From contig CAYWLR010000001.1 of NCBI GenBank assembly GCA_964459465.1, positions 124,001-188,000 of the forward strand: DNA of 64,000 nucleotides. Direction: 5' to 3'. The DNA is from CALAMC01 sp964459465 (GTDB taxonomy: Bacteria > Zixibacteria > MSB-5A5 > GN15 > PGXB01). Below are positions 51,224 through 60,631 of the stretch, one piece after another (the first letter of the stretch is position 1; each line of letters begins with the position of its first letter). Made by a program: the position numbers and the translations under genes. The notes beneath the pieces were generated by a model. The model was not told the DNA's origin, made no database searches, and saw nothing but the letters and a program-made list of their open reading frames with translations.

Positions 51224-52783
51224 ATGTTATTACTATGCATTCTTGACGGGTTCGGACTGCGAGAAGAAAAAGAAAATAACGCAATTTTAGGCGCCAGAAA
51301 GCCCAATATCGATAAATTGTTTGCAACTTGTCCAAATGCTCCCATCAATGGCTCCGGCCTCGCGGTGGGTCTTCCGGAGGGGCAAATGGGTAACAGCGAG
51401 GTGGGGCATCTCAACATCGGCGCGGGGCGAGTTGTTTACCAGGATATCACGCGCATCGATAAAGCGATAAACGACGGCGATTTTTTCACGAATGAGGTTT
51501 TCCTCGATGGGATGAAACGGGCCGTCTCGAGTAATAAGGCGGTGCACCTGTTCGGTCTTGTATCCGACGGGTGTGTGCACTCATCGTTAAATCACCTGCA
51601 GGCGCTGGTGAAGATGGCCAAGGAGAACGGTGTGGAGCGTTTGTATTTACACGCCTTCATGGATGGCCGCGATACACCGCCGCAATCGGGCGCCGGGTAC
51701 ATGAAGGAAACGGTTGATTTCTTAGAAAAGATCGGCCTGGGCAAAGTAGCCACGGTTTCCGGACGTTACTACGGCATGGATCGCGACAAACGCTGGGAGC
51801 GGGTGGAGAAATCATACGATGCCATTGTCCGCCGGAAGGGTGTGGAAGCGGGCGATCCGGTGGAAGCCATCAGGCAATCGTACAAGAACGGTGTTACCGA
51901 TGAATTCATAGTGCCGGTCATAATAAATCACGGCGATATCAGCGAGGGACGTCCGGAAAACGGCGACGTGGCGATATTTTTCAACTTTCGGGCCGACCGG
52001 GTACGGCAGTTGTGTCATATTCTGACCGGCAACGACCCCGCAGGGTGGACGCATCCCGACACTCCGGATATTCATCTTATCACCATGACGCAATACGATA
52101 AGCTTCTGACCAGAGCGCATATCGCTTTTCCGCAGGTGCATTTGACCAATATTTTCGGCGAGGTTATTTCCCGTCACGGATTAAAGCAATTACGAATTGC
52201 AGAGACCGAGAAGTATGCCCATGTCACGTTCTTTTTCAACGGCGGGGTGGAACAGCCGTTCGAAGGGGAAGAGCGGATTCTGATTCAATCGCCGAAAGTG
52301 GCGACGTACGATCTCAAGCCGGAGATGTCGTCGGTGGAAGTTGCCGAAGCGGCCGCGAAAGCCGTCCGCTCCGGCCAATTCGACGTGGTTATATTGAATT
52401 TCGCCAATTGCGATATGGTCGGTCATACCGGCGACTACAATGCGGCGGTTAAGGCGGTGGAAGCCGTCGACGCCGGACTGGGGACGGTCCTTAAGGCGGT
52501 GAAAGAGCGGGGGGGCATGGCCATTATCACCGCCGATCACGGCAACGCCGAGATGATGTATGATGCGTCGACCGACGGGCCGCACACGGCTCACACGACC
52601 AATTTGGTGCCGTGCATATTTTACGACAGTACGGGGCGGATGGGGGATATCCGGGTTCGTGGCGGGGGGATTCTGGCCGACCTGGCGCCGACCATGCTGT
52701 ACTGCCTGGGAATAGAACAACCGGCCGAAATGACCGGCAGAAACCTGTTGGTACCGAGTGAAGTCCCCGTTAAGAGGAATTAA
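51224..52783 (+). CDS. gpmI: cofactor-independent phosphoglycerate mutase
   Basis: A 519-residue metalloenzyme converting 3-phosphoglycerate to 2-phosphoglycerate. Metal-binding Asp in LCILDGFGLRE, phospho-serine Ser58 in EGQMGNSEVGHLNIGAG, YLHAFMDGRDTPP, SGRYYGMDRDKRW, NFANCDMVGHTG and ITADHGNAEMM are present. It starts 2 bp after purM and overlaps lnt by 26 bp. Confidence 0.97.
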   Translation: MLLLCILDGFGLREEKENNAILGARKPNIDKLFATCPNAPINGSGLAVGLPEGQMGNSEVGHLNIGAGRVVYQDITRIDKAINDGDFFTNEVFLDGMKRAVSSNKAVHLFGLVSDGCVHSSLNHLQALVKMAKENGVERLYLHAFMDGRDTPPQSGAGYMKETVDFLEKIGLGKVATVSGRYYGMDRDKRWERVEKSYDAIVRRKGVEAGDPVEAIRQSYKNGVTDEFIVPVIINHGDISEGRPENGDVAIFFNFRADRVRQLCHILTGNDPAGWTHPDTPDIHLITMTQYDKLLTRAHIAFPQVHLTNIFGEVISRHGLKQLRIAETEKYAHVTFFFNGGVEQPFEGEERILIQSPKVATYDLKPEMSSVEVAEAAAKAVRSGQFDVVILNFANCDMVGHTGDYNAAVKAVEAVDAGLGTVLKAVKERGGMAIITADHGNAEMMYDASTDGPHTAHTTNLVPCIFYDSTGRMGDIRVRGGGILADLAPTMLYCLGIEQPAEMTGRNLLVPSEVPVKRN

Positions 52784-54335
52784 GGATTTTTTCTGGCCGC
52801 AGGACGCGGCTATCCGGGTGCGCCGGATGGAACTGACGTTCTGGGCTTTTCTTCTGGCGCTGGCCTATGTGCCGCTTCCGTTCGGTTTTCTGGGCTGGTT
52901 GGCGCTGGCGCGACCGATCGCGATCATCTCGAAATTGAAGGGCAAAGAGGCTTTCAAGGCGGCCTATTTTTACGCCTTCATGTCGAACCTGTTTCAATTG
53001 TACTGGGTGGCTATCGTGACGCCGCCGGGCATGGTCGCGGCCATATTCATTTTATCGTTATACCCGACCATAATACTTCTGGCTTATAATAAATTGTACC
53101 ATTACAAGGCGGCTTTCGGTCTGCTTGCCCTGCCTTTTCTCTGGGTCGGAATGGAATATTTTCGTAGTCTGACGCAGTGCGCTTTTCCGTGGACCGATCT
53201 CGGCTACAGCCAGGGTTATTATCTGACCATGGTGCAAATCGTATCGGTTGTCGGGGTTTATGGCCTGTCGTTTATTCTGGTTATCATGAATATTCTGGTG
53301 TGGCAGGCGTTATCCGGCGAAAATCGACTGGAGCGGCGGGTCGGGTGCGGTATCGGATTTATCGGGTTGTTGACGATTGTTTATGTCTATGGCTGGGCGG
53401 TGTTGCCGCCGCTGGAAGTGCCTCCGAAGTACCCCGTAGCCCTGTTGCAGGGAAACGTGCCGCTCGACAAGAAATGGGGCGAGGACACCCGGGACTCCAA
53501 TTTTGTGCTGTACGATTCGATGGTGCAGGAAGCATCCCGGGCGGGGGTCAATCTTATTGTCTGGCCGGAAACGGCGGCGCCGGCTTATCCTCGCTGGGAC
53601 AGTCATTATCGCAGGGTTTTATCGGAAACGGCGCGGCGCAGCGGCACGCCCAATCTGATCGGAGTACTGGATGCGGCGCCTGTCGACGGCAGGCAAAGAA
53701 CGTTCAATTCGGCTTTTCAATTCGATACGCTCGGCAGAATTGCCTTCGTGTATCATAAGAACAAACTGGTCCCGTTTTCGGAACAGGCGCCGTATCAGGA
53801 TTACCTGCCGTTTCTAAGCCGTGAATTTCTGGGGCGGTATCTCGATGCCATAAAGACGCATAAGGTGCAGTGGTGGTCGGATTTTTTCCCCGGCGATTCC
53901 ATTACGCTGTTTAACAGCCACGACGCGGATTATACGGTGCTGATATGCTTTGAATCGGCCTTTCCGGATTTCGTGCGGCGGGGGGTATTGAAAGGGGCGC
54001 AGTTTATCGTCAATATTACCAATGACACCTGGTTCGGTACCAGTTCCGGGCCATTTCAGCACATGCGCCTGGTTGTCTTTCGTGCCGTGGAGAATCGAAC
54101 GTGGATTGCGCGATGTGCCAACAGCGGGATTTCGGGATTTGTCGATCCCTGGGGCCGCATTCGTGAACGAACCGGACTGTACGAGCAAAAAGTCATTGTC
54201 GGCGGCGTCACGCCGGCGGAAAATTATTCGGTCTTTACGCGGGTTGGCCCGCTTATCGGGCAAATCAGCTGGTTGCTTACCGTTTTGATATTGACTATAT
54301 TATCGGTATTGCAATTGATGAATAGAAGAAAATGA
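52758..54335 (+). CDS. lnt: apolipoprotein N-acyltransferase
   Basis: A 525-residue membrane enzyme adding the third acyl chain to lipoproteins. Six or so N-terminal spans, then a nitrilase-like domain with the triad Glu271 (LIVWPETAAP), Lys334 (VYHKNKLVPFSE) and Cys397 (VLICFESAFPD). The upstream reading uses a GTG at 52758 inside gpmI; the first membrane span begins after Met24 (52827), which is an alternative start. The stop overlaps the propeller gene by ATGA. Many lipoproteins encoded in the window are possible substrates. Confidence 0.95.
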   Translation: MKSPLRGIKDFFWPQDAAIRVRRMELTFWAFLLALAYVPLPFGFLGWLALARPIAIISKLKGKEAFKAAYFYAFMSNLFQLYWVAIVTPPGMVAAIFILSLYPTIILLAYNKLYHYKAAFGLLALPFLWVGMEYFRSLTQCAFPWTDLGYSQGYYLTMVQIVSVVGVYGLSFILVIMNILVWQALSGENRLERRVGCGIGFIGLLTIVYVYGWAVLPPLEVPPKYPVALLQGNVPLDKKWGEDTRDSNFVLYDSMVQEASRAGVNLIVWPETAAPAYPRWDSHYRRVLSETARRSGTPNLIGVLDAAPVDGRQRTFNSAFQFDTLGRIAFVYHKNKLVPFSEQAPYQDYLPFLSREFLGRYLDAIKTHKVQWWSDFFPGDSITLFNSHDADYTVLICFESAFPDFVRRGVLKGAQFIVNITNDTWFGTSSGPFQHMRLVVFRAVENRTWIARCANSGISGFVDPWGRIRERTGLYEQKVIVGGVTPAENYSVFTRVGPLIGQISWLLTVLILTILSVLQLMNRRK

Positions 54336-56527
54336 AAAAGTTTACATATATCATATTGTCGATTGTGGCGCTGACGATCGCGGCCAGGGGCAACGATATG
54401 TCGGGCTGGACAACGGTCACATCGGCCCGCGAGGTGCGCCATCTCGACTATTTTAACGATACGATTCAGGTCGTTTCATCGGGCGGGTGGCTGAAAATCG
54501 ACCCGGTCACGACCGGAGTTGCCAAGGTTACCAATACCGATGGACTCGGCACGAACGATTTGCATTATGTCCTTCGGGACACGGAGGGAACGGTCTGGCT
54601 GGCGGGTTACGGCCGGCTGGTGCGGTATCGTGACGGCGTCTATACTCCTTTTTTGTTTTATGACCGGGACGGCAATTTACTGACGCTGTACTGTTTGGCC
54701 GACGACGGTGATTATCTCTGGGCGGGGACGTCTATCGGTCTGGCCCTGTTTTCCAAGGTGACGTACGGCGGACAAATCGAGGATTTTTATTATCGTTTCG
54801 GAGGCATCGATCCGGAATCGGAAGTGTATGACATCGAACTTTCGGGCGATTCCATCTGGCTGGCCACGTCGGGCGGACTGGCGACGGCGGACCGGTCCGA
54901 CCCGCGGCTTCTGAAATCATTCGCCAGCTGGCATTCTTTCAAGCGCGATAAGTACTTTGAGTTATCGGTGGACCAGACGACGGCGGTGCATGTATTCCGC
55001 GATACCATTTTTATCGGCAACAGCCGCAATGCCTTCAAATTGAGAATCGATGGGGGCGATACGTCCTTTATCGAAATTCCGACTCGCGAACCCAGCGAAA
55101 TCAGGCGGTTTAATACATGCGGGGACAGTTTGTATATCTACGCCAATGACGGGTTTTATATATACAGCTCAAGCGGCATAGTGTGGAACAATACTCCTTC
55201 CATTCCCACCAATAATTTTACGGCCGGCCTGGTCATAGATGGCGTGCACTGGGCGGGCACGGCCGGCGAAGGCGTTTACTTCGGCGGGGCGGCAGGTTAT
55301 GAAAACATAGACGACGGCGGTCTGCCGGGAAACTATGTCAGCGCGCTGGCGGCTTCGGGCGGGGTTGACGTTGCGGGGGGTTTTTATTACAACGGCTCGG
55401 GGTGGTACGAAGGCGATAAATGGAACGATATCGACATGTTGTCGAACCACTGGGTGACGTCGGCGATATACGATAATCAGGGACGACTCTGGCTGGGGCA
55501 ATGGGGAGGTGGACTTAACCTGGTGACGTCATCCGGCCTGGTGAATTTCGACGAAAACAATTCCAGTTTGCGCGGAGTATCGGAAGGACCGTTCTACGTG
55601 GTCGTATATGACATGGCGATTGACGGTAATTACATGTTCATGACCAATTACCGGGCGCTTGACGGCAACCCGGTGTCGGCGGTGGACCTGTCCGATCCTT
55701 TCGACGCGAATCGCTGGATATCGTTCGGAGCGGCCGATGGCATAATGACCGACCGGGTGTTGAATATCGACGCCCGCGACGGGGTTTTTGTGATCGGGAC
55801 GGAAAACAGCGGAGTTTACTATTATTATTACGGCTCGAACCCGTTCAATAAAACCGATGACTCGGTCGTCAACATGCGCGAGGATAACCGCTGGCTCGGG
55901 GCCAATACCGTTCTCGATGTCAATCTCGATCATAATGGGACGCTTCGTGTGGGAACGACGGCCGGGATGTCGTACTATGACTCCGGAATCGACCGCTTTC
56001 GCACCGTGTCTCTTCCGCTCGGCTTCGGTCCGGCCGTTTATGAAATCGCCGTCGACAGCCGCAATTTTGTCTGGATGGGTGCGCTTAACGGACTGGGGCG
56101 GCAGAATCCGATCAGCGGCGAAGTCGATGTCTTCACGACGCTGAATTCCGGCCTGACCAGTGACCGGGTGACGGCTCTGATTATAAACGGCCACACCGGT
56201 GACGCCTGGATTGGAACGTCGGCCGGCCTGTCGATCAAAAAGTCAGAATTCGGTCCGGTTACCTCGGATGTTGACGATGTCATCGCCTTTCCCAACCCGT
56301 TCGTGATCGACGGCGCCTCGGATAATCTGAAGTTCAACTTTGAGGGCAAGGCGACGGTGCATATTTATACCGTCAACGGTGACCTGGTGCGCGTGATGGA
56401 TATCAATGAAAACTGGAACGGGAAAAACCAGCAGGGCAGGGACGTCACGGCCGGGGTTTACCTATTTTTAATGACCGCCGAGGATGGGTCGGTGGGGCGG
56501 GGCAAGATTCTTTTGATCCGCAGATGA
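54332..56527 (+). CDS. secreted beta-propeller protein with C-terminal sorting domain
   Basis: A 731-residue exported protein. Short signal peptide (MKKFTYIILSIVALTIAARG), then about fourteen propeller blades of the two-component-regulator (Reg_prop) kind, seen as repeated VWLAGYGRLVRY, LWAGTSIGLALF, IWLATSGGLATA, LWLGQWGGGL, VWMGALNGLGRQ and AWIGTSAGLSIK units. The C-terminal ~80 residues (AFPNPFVIDGASDNLKFNFE to GRGKILLIRR) form a FlgD-like sorting domain with a PNPF rather than NYPNPFN motif. No kinase domain, so it is a surface or secreted protein rather than a sensor kinase. Coupled to lnt and to the FemAB-like gene by ATGA overlaps. Confidence 0.85.
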   Translation: MKKFTYIILSIVALTIAARGNDMSGWTTVTSAREVRHLDYFNDTIQVVSSGGWLKIDPVTTGVAKVTNTDGLGTNDLHYVLRDTEGTVWLAGYGRLVRYRDGVYTPFLFYDRDGNLLTLYCLADDGDYLWAGTSIGLALFSKVTYGGQIEDFYYRFGGIDPESEVYDIELSGDSIWLATSGGLATADRSDPRLLKSFASWHSFKRDKYFELSVDQTTAVHVFRDTIFIGNSRNAFKLRIDGGDTSFIEIPTREPSEIRRFNTCGDSLYIYANDGFYIYSSSGIVWNNTPSIPTNNFTAGLVIDGVHWAGTAGEGVYFGGAAGYENIDDGGLPGNYVSALAASGGVDVAGGFYYNGSGWYEGDKWNDIDMLSNHWVTSAIYDNQGRLWLGQWGGGLNLVTSSGLVNFDENNSSLRGVSEGPFYVVVYDMAIDGNYMFMTNYRALDGNPVSAVDLSDPFDANRWISFGAADGIMTDRVLNIDARDGVFVIGTENSGVYYYYYGSNPFNKTDDSVVNMREDNRWLGANTVLDVNLDHNGTLRVGTTAGMSYYDSGIDRFRTVSLPLGFGPAVYEIAVDSRNFVWMGALNGLGRQNPISGEVDVFTTLNSGLTSDRVTALIINGHTGDAWIGTSAGLSIKKSEFGPVTSDVDDVIAFPNPFVIDGASDNLKFNFEGKATVHIYTVNGDLVRVMDINENWNGKNQQGRDVTAGVYLFLMTAEDGSVGRGKILLIRR

Positions 56528-57465
56528 TTTCGTTCAAGATATACTCGGGGGAAACTTTGCCACGGGCCAAATGGGACGTCCTGGCGGAAAAATCGCTGTT
56601 TGCTTTGCCGGAATTCGTGGCCTGCTGGCAGAGTCGGAATTTGCGCCCGATTTTTTTTGCGATCGAGGATAATAATCGCATTCTTGCGGGAATGGCCGGT
56701 GTCAGAAGCGGCGGACGATTTTTGCCTCGTTTCGAGTCGACGATCGATGGTCTCGACGGCGGGGTTGTTACGCTTGATAATGACGAATCGCCTGCGGTTC
56801 GGTTGTACGAGAACGTTCTTGAATATTTTCGCCGTCAACATTTTTTCCGGGCCTCGATACACAATCCGACATGGGGAATCAGCCTTCCGGGATTCAAAAA
56901 GAGTACCCGCCTAACGCATATTATAGATTTGACCGACGCCGGCGCGGGGGACGATCGCAAGGTTGGCGAGCACGTCCGGACCGGTCAGAGACGAGGCGCA
57001 ACGGTGACGGTCTTTGACAATCCGAAGTGGCTGAATGAATTTTATGCGCTGGTAGTGCTGACGGCCCGGCGCCATGGCACAAAGCCGCGTTATAATCAGG
57101 TTGTTTTTGAACGGTTGTATGAGTTGTCGCGGGTCGATAATCGGATTGTCTGGCTGGCGGTTCTTTATGAAGGCAGATTGATTGCTTCAAGAATCAGTTT
57201 TATCGAGAAAACGCGCATAATCAACTGGCAGAGTTTTTCGGACAAAGAATACGGATATTTAAAGGCCAATTATTTGATGATGGATCATATTATTGGCCGG
57301 GCTCGTTCATCCGGAATAGGTGAAGTTGACTTGGGCCGTTCGCCGGATAACGCGGAGGGGCTGATAGATTTTAAAAAACGCTGGGGCGGACGCGAGGCGG
57401 TCGTTCCATCATACACGTACTACAGCGCTCCGGGAACATGGTATTATCGATGGAAAAACCGCTGA
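56524..57465 (+). CDS. FemAB/GNAT-fold acyltransferase-like protein
   Basis: A 313-residue protein of the FemAB-like double-GNAT kind found near exopolysaccharide genes. LPEFVACWQSRNLRPIFFAI is the first GNAT half; TARRHGTKPRYNQVVFERLY, LIASRISFIEKTRIINWQSF, DKEYGYLKANYLMMDHIIG and EVDLGRSPDNAEGLIDFKKR WGG are the second. Members transfer amino acids or acyl groups to cell-wall or polysaccharide precursors. It overlaps the propeller gene (ATGA) and the next glycosyltransferase by 16-28 bp, so it is probably part of the surface-glycan set. Confidence 0.8.
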   Translation: MISFKIYSGETLPRAKWDVLAEKSLFALPEFVACWQSRNLRPIFFAIEDNNRILAGMAGVRSGGRFLPRFESTIDGLDGGVVTLDNDESPAVRLYENVLEYFRRQHFFRASIHNPTWGISLPGFKKSTRLTHIIDLTDAGAGDDRKVGEHVRTGQRRGATVTVFDNPKWLNEFYALVVLTARRHGTKPRYNQVVFERLYELSRVDNRIVWLAVLYEGRLIASRISFIEKTRIINWQSFSDKEYGYLKANYLMMDHIIGRARSSGIGEVDLGRSPDNAEGLIDFKKRWGGREAVVPSYTYYSAPGTWYYRWKNR

Positions 57466-58529
57466 ACATACTGGTTCTCGACGACGGCCGGTCAGTGCAC
57501 GGTGAGCGTTATGTCGCGGCTTTGCGGGAACGCGGGATGGCCGTGTGGGTGGCGTCGCTCGAACCGGGAGATATGGTCGATATTCCGTTGAAAGGAAGGT
57601 TGGGAATTACGGGGCTGGACTATGTCTTTATCGCCGGTCAGCTTTCGGAAATTGTGAAAAAGCACGGGATCGATATTGTCGATGCGCACAGCGCTTCGGG
57701 TTATGGCTTTTCGGCGGCGGTGTCCCGCGTCTGGAAAACGGCGCCGCTGGTTTTGCACTGTCTCGGTTCGGACATTCTGATATCAGCTCCAAAGTCGGTA
57801 ATACATATGGCCCGGGTAAGAACGGCTGTGGGACGGGCGGGGGTCGTATTTTCCGATTCGGAGTATATGTCATCGAAAATCCGTGAGATCGATCCGGACG
57901 CGAACATTAAAATAAAGTACTGGGGTGCGGAAAGGGCTGTGTTCGATGTTTATCATCGAAAGAGTGAGTGGAATTTCGTGAATCAGGCGGTCATCGACGT
58001 CCTCGTCCCGCGTCCGCAGGAGGAAGTGTACAATAACGAATTGATTGTCGAGGCTCTGTTCGATTTCGTTTCGGAGCACCGGATCACTCTCACGTTTCCC
58101 AACAGGGGGACTCGTCTCGAAGGCTTCGAATCCCTGGTGCGAAGCAAATTCAATGGCGGGCAGGTACGTTTCTATGACAGGCTGCCGAGACCGGCGTACC
58201 CGGAATTTCTTTCGGGGTTCGATGTTTACCTGTCGGCTTCGACGTCCGATTCATCGCCGGCGTCGCTCATCGAGGCCATGGCCGCCGGACTGTTTCCGAT
58301 AGTCGGCAATATTGACGGGGTCAAGGAATGGATGGACGATAAATCGGGTCTGATGTTCGATATAACGAGCGCGGCATCATTAACGCAAGCCTTCGAAAAA
58401 TTGCTGTCAGGGCAGATTGAAATAGAAAAGATCATTCAAAATAACCGGGAAAAGGCCGAACGACGGGGACGATTCGAGGAGGGCATTGAAACGACTATCA
58501 AAGTCATGCAGGAATTGCATCATGCCTGA
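57450..58529 (+). CDS. glycosyltransferase family 4-like protein
   Basis: A 359-residue GT-B enzyme. N-terminal Rossmann half (NILVLDDGRSVHGERYVAAL, DIVDAHSASGYGFSAAVSRV, LHCLGSDIL) and C-terminal donor half with YLSASTSDSSPASLIEAMAA GLFPIVGNIDG, the usual E-x7-E type nucleotide-sugar site. I prefer the ATG at 57450; an in-frame ATG at 57438 adds four residues. Overlaps the preceding and following genes. Sugar and acceptor cannot be inferred. Confidence 0.87.
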   Translation: MEKPLNILVLDDGRSVHGERYVAALRERGMAVWVASLEPGDMVDIPLKGRLGITGLDYVFIAGQLSEIVKKHGIDIVDAHSASGYGFSAAVSRVWKTAPLVLHCLGSDILISAPKSVIHMARVRTAVGRAGVVFSDSEYMSSKIREIDPDANIKIKYWGAERAVFDVYHRKSEWNFVNQAVIDVLVPRPQEEVYNNELIVEALFDFVSEHRITLTFPNRGTRLEGFESLVRSKFNGGQVRFYDRLPRPAYPEFLSGFDVYLSASTSDSSPASLIEAMAAGLFPIVGNIDGVKEWMDDKSGLMFDITSAASLTQAFEKLLSGQIEIEKIIQNNREKAERRGRFEEGIETTIKVMQELHHA

Positions 58530-59769
58530 TGCGACCATAAAGGTGTTGCTGGTTGCCTATCATTTTCCGCCGCTGGGTCTGGGGGGAGTCGGGCGGGCGC
58601 TGGCGCTGTTCAAGTATCTGGGGCAGTTCGGCGTCAGGGTGTTGGTGCTGACGGTCAAGGATATCGTTTATCCGGAATATGATCATAGCCTGCTGAAAGG
58701 ACTGGATTTGTCGTGCGTGATGCGTTCCGGTTCGTGTGATCCATCGCGGCTGATGCGTTTAGTTGGTGTACGCAAGAGGTTCCGGTCCGACATGGGTGAT
58801 TTCTCGGCGGGGATATTATGCCGTCCGGATTACAAGAGGGGCTGGAATTGGTTCGCTTATCATAAGGCGTGTTCCACTATTAAAAATCACGGTATCGATT
58901 GCATCATAACGACCTCACCGCCGCCGTCATCGCATTTAATCGGACTTAAATTGCGGGACAAATACCGGCTCCCGTGGATAGCCGATTTCCGGGATTTGTG
59001 GTATTCGCTGCCGATTGAAAAAGTATATAAGTATCAGGGACAAATCGAATATGCCCGAAAGTTGAAACAATCGGTAGTCGATACGGCCGATGAAATCGTC
59101 GGTGTTAATAAAAGCATACTGTCATATCTCGGTCGGGGAGAATTGATATATAATGCCGCCGATGACGGCGTGATTGATTTCTGGAAAAATGAGCCGCAGA
59201 CCGGTGAAGATAATTTTCATATCGGGATACTGGGGAGTATAAGCCGATTGACGCCGATTGAACCGCTTTTTAAAATATTGAGGGCAGTTATAGATAAGGA
59301 CGGTGGCTTAAAAAACAAGATTAAGATAATTCACGCCGGGAAGTGCAGTACCGGAAAGGTCATGGCAGCGGCTTGCAAGTACGGTCTAGCGAATAATATA
59401 AAATTAAACGGGTACTTGCCGAAACAAACGGCCATTCAGTCGCTGGCCGGGTCGAATCTGCTGTATATTGCCGTTCAGGATATCGAAAATTATCATATTT
59501 TGCCGGGCCGGATATTCGATATGCTGGTTTCGGGAAAGCCGATCCTGGCGGTGGCGCATCCCGATTCCGACCTGGCCGAAATCGCGGGGAGTCATCCGAC
59601 AAATATCGTCGTGGATTATGACGATATTGATATGGCCGGGAAACGGCTGGCTTCATTAATCGATAATCCGGGAGAGTTCTCCGAGAGTGGTGATGTGCGG
59701 CAGTACACTGCCTCCGTCATGGCGCGCAAATATGCCGACGTTATCAGGCACGTAATAGAAAATAAATAA
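58522..59769 (+). CDS. glycosyltransferase, GT-B (family 4-like)
   Basis: A 415-residue GT-B protein from the ATG at 58522, where the conserved VLLVAYHFPPLGLGGVGRAL motif starts after nine residues; an in-frame ATG at 58486 lies deep in the preceding gene. DCIITTSPPPSSHLIGLKLR and WIADFRDLW are typical of the acceptor half, GILGSISRLTPIEPL and GRIFDMLVSGKPILAVAHPD of the donor half. An 8 bp overlap joins it to the previous glycosyltransferase. Confidence 0.87.
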   Translation: MPDATIKVLLVAYHFPPLGLGGVGRALALFKYLGQFGVRVLVLTVKDIVYPEYDHSLLKGLDLSCVMRSGSCDPSRLMRLVGVRKRFRSDMGDFSAGILCRPDYKRGWNWFAYHKACSTIKNHGIDCIITTSPPPSSHLIGLKLRDKYRLPWIADFRDLWYSLPIEKVYKYQGQIEYARKLKQSVVDTADEIVGVNKSILSYLGRGELIYNAADDGVIDFWKNEPQTGEDNFHIGILGSISRLTPIEPLFKILRAVIDKDGGLKNKIKIIHAGKCSTGKVMAAACKYGLANNIKLNGYLPKQTAIQSLAGSNLLYIAVQDIENYHILPGRIFDMLVSGKPILAVAHPDSDLAEIAGSHPTNIVVDYDDIDMAGKRLASLIDNPGEFSESGDVRQYTASVMARKYADVIRHVIENK

Positions 59770-59771
59770 AA

Positions 59772-60629
59772 ATGCGGTATTCGGTCGTTATTATAAGCTA
59801 TAACGGGCGGGAGTTTATCGGGGGTTGCCTGAAGTCGGTGCAGGAATCTCTGGCAGGCGAGTTATATGAGATAATCGTGGTCGACAACGGGTCGTCCGAC
59901 GGGACCCTTGAAATAATCAAATCGGATTTACCGTCTGTGACGGTTATCGAGAATTCAGGCAATTTCGGTTTCGCGGTCGCGGTCAATCAGGGCATAGAAA
60001 GAAGCCGTGGGGAATATATAATTATTTTAAATCAGGATACGCGGGTGCAAGGCCGGGCCATCGTAAAGCTGACCGAACGTATGGAGGGGGACAGTACTGT
60101 CGGGAGTATCGGGCCGAAGCTGGTCGGTTTTGATGGAAGACCACAAAGCTCGTGTCGGGCCTTCCCGCATTATCGACACCTGCTTTTCGAATATAGTGGT
60201 CTGGCGTATATATTCCCGCACTCACGGCTATTCGGATCGTGGCGGATGGGCTGGTTTGACCATAACGATGAACGCGAGGTGGACCAGCCGATGGGGGCGG
60301 CGCTTCTGGTAAGGCGGGAAATCATCGATAAAATCGGCCCATTCGACGAACAATTCCGGATATTTTTCAATGACGTCGATTTCTGCCGCAGGATAAAGGA
60401 AGCGGGATATAAAAACTGGTTTTATCCCGAAGCCATAATTGAGCATTACGGCGGCGGGAGCATTAGAAGAAACCGCCCGGCCATGATTCTGGAATCGCAC
60501 CGGGCGATGAGACTGTACTTCAAAAAATACAGCAGGACATTCACGGAGAAAGTCCTGCTGGTGATCTGGACGCCGCTTTTATTAATCGGCGGTTATATCC
60601 GGGCGGTCATCGCCGCTTTGCGGAAGTAG
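59772..60629 (+). CDS. family 2 glycosyltransferase, rhamnosyltransferase-like
   Basis: A 285-residue GT-A enzyme. YSVVIISYNGREFIGGCLKS, VVDNGSSDGTLEII, NFGFAVAVNQGIERSRGEYI, the divalent-metal NQDT motif, MGAALLVRREIIDKIGPFDE and FFNDVDFCRRIKEAGYKNWF are conserved in WbbL-type rhamnosyltransferases. A C-terminal amphipathic/hydrophobic segment (LLVIWTPLLLIGGYIRAVIA) may associate with the membrane. Last gene of the plus-strand run; its stop is 2 bp from the stop of the convergent C25 protease gene. Confidence 0.9.
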   Translation: MRYSVVIISYNGREFIGGCLKSVQESLAGELYEIIVVDNGSSDGTLEIIKSDLPSVTVIENSGNFGFAVAVNQGIERSRGEYIIILNQDTRVQGRAIVKLTERMEGDSTVGSIGPKLVGFDGRPQSSCRAFPHYRHLLFEYSGLAYIFPHSRLFGSWRMGWFDHNDEREVDQPMGAALLVRREIIDKIGPFDEQFRIFFNDVDFCRRIKEAGYKNWFYPEAIIEHYGGGSIRRNRPAMILESHRAMRLYFKKYSRTFTEKVLLVIWTPLLLIGGYIRAVIAALRK

Positions 60630-60631
60630 AT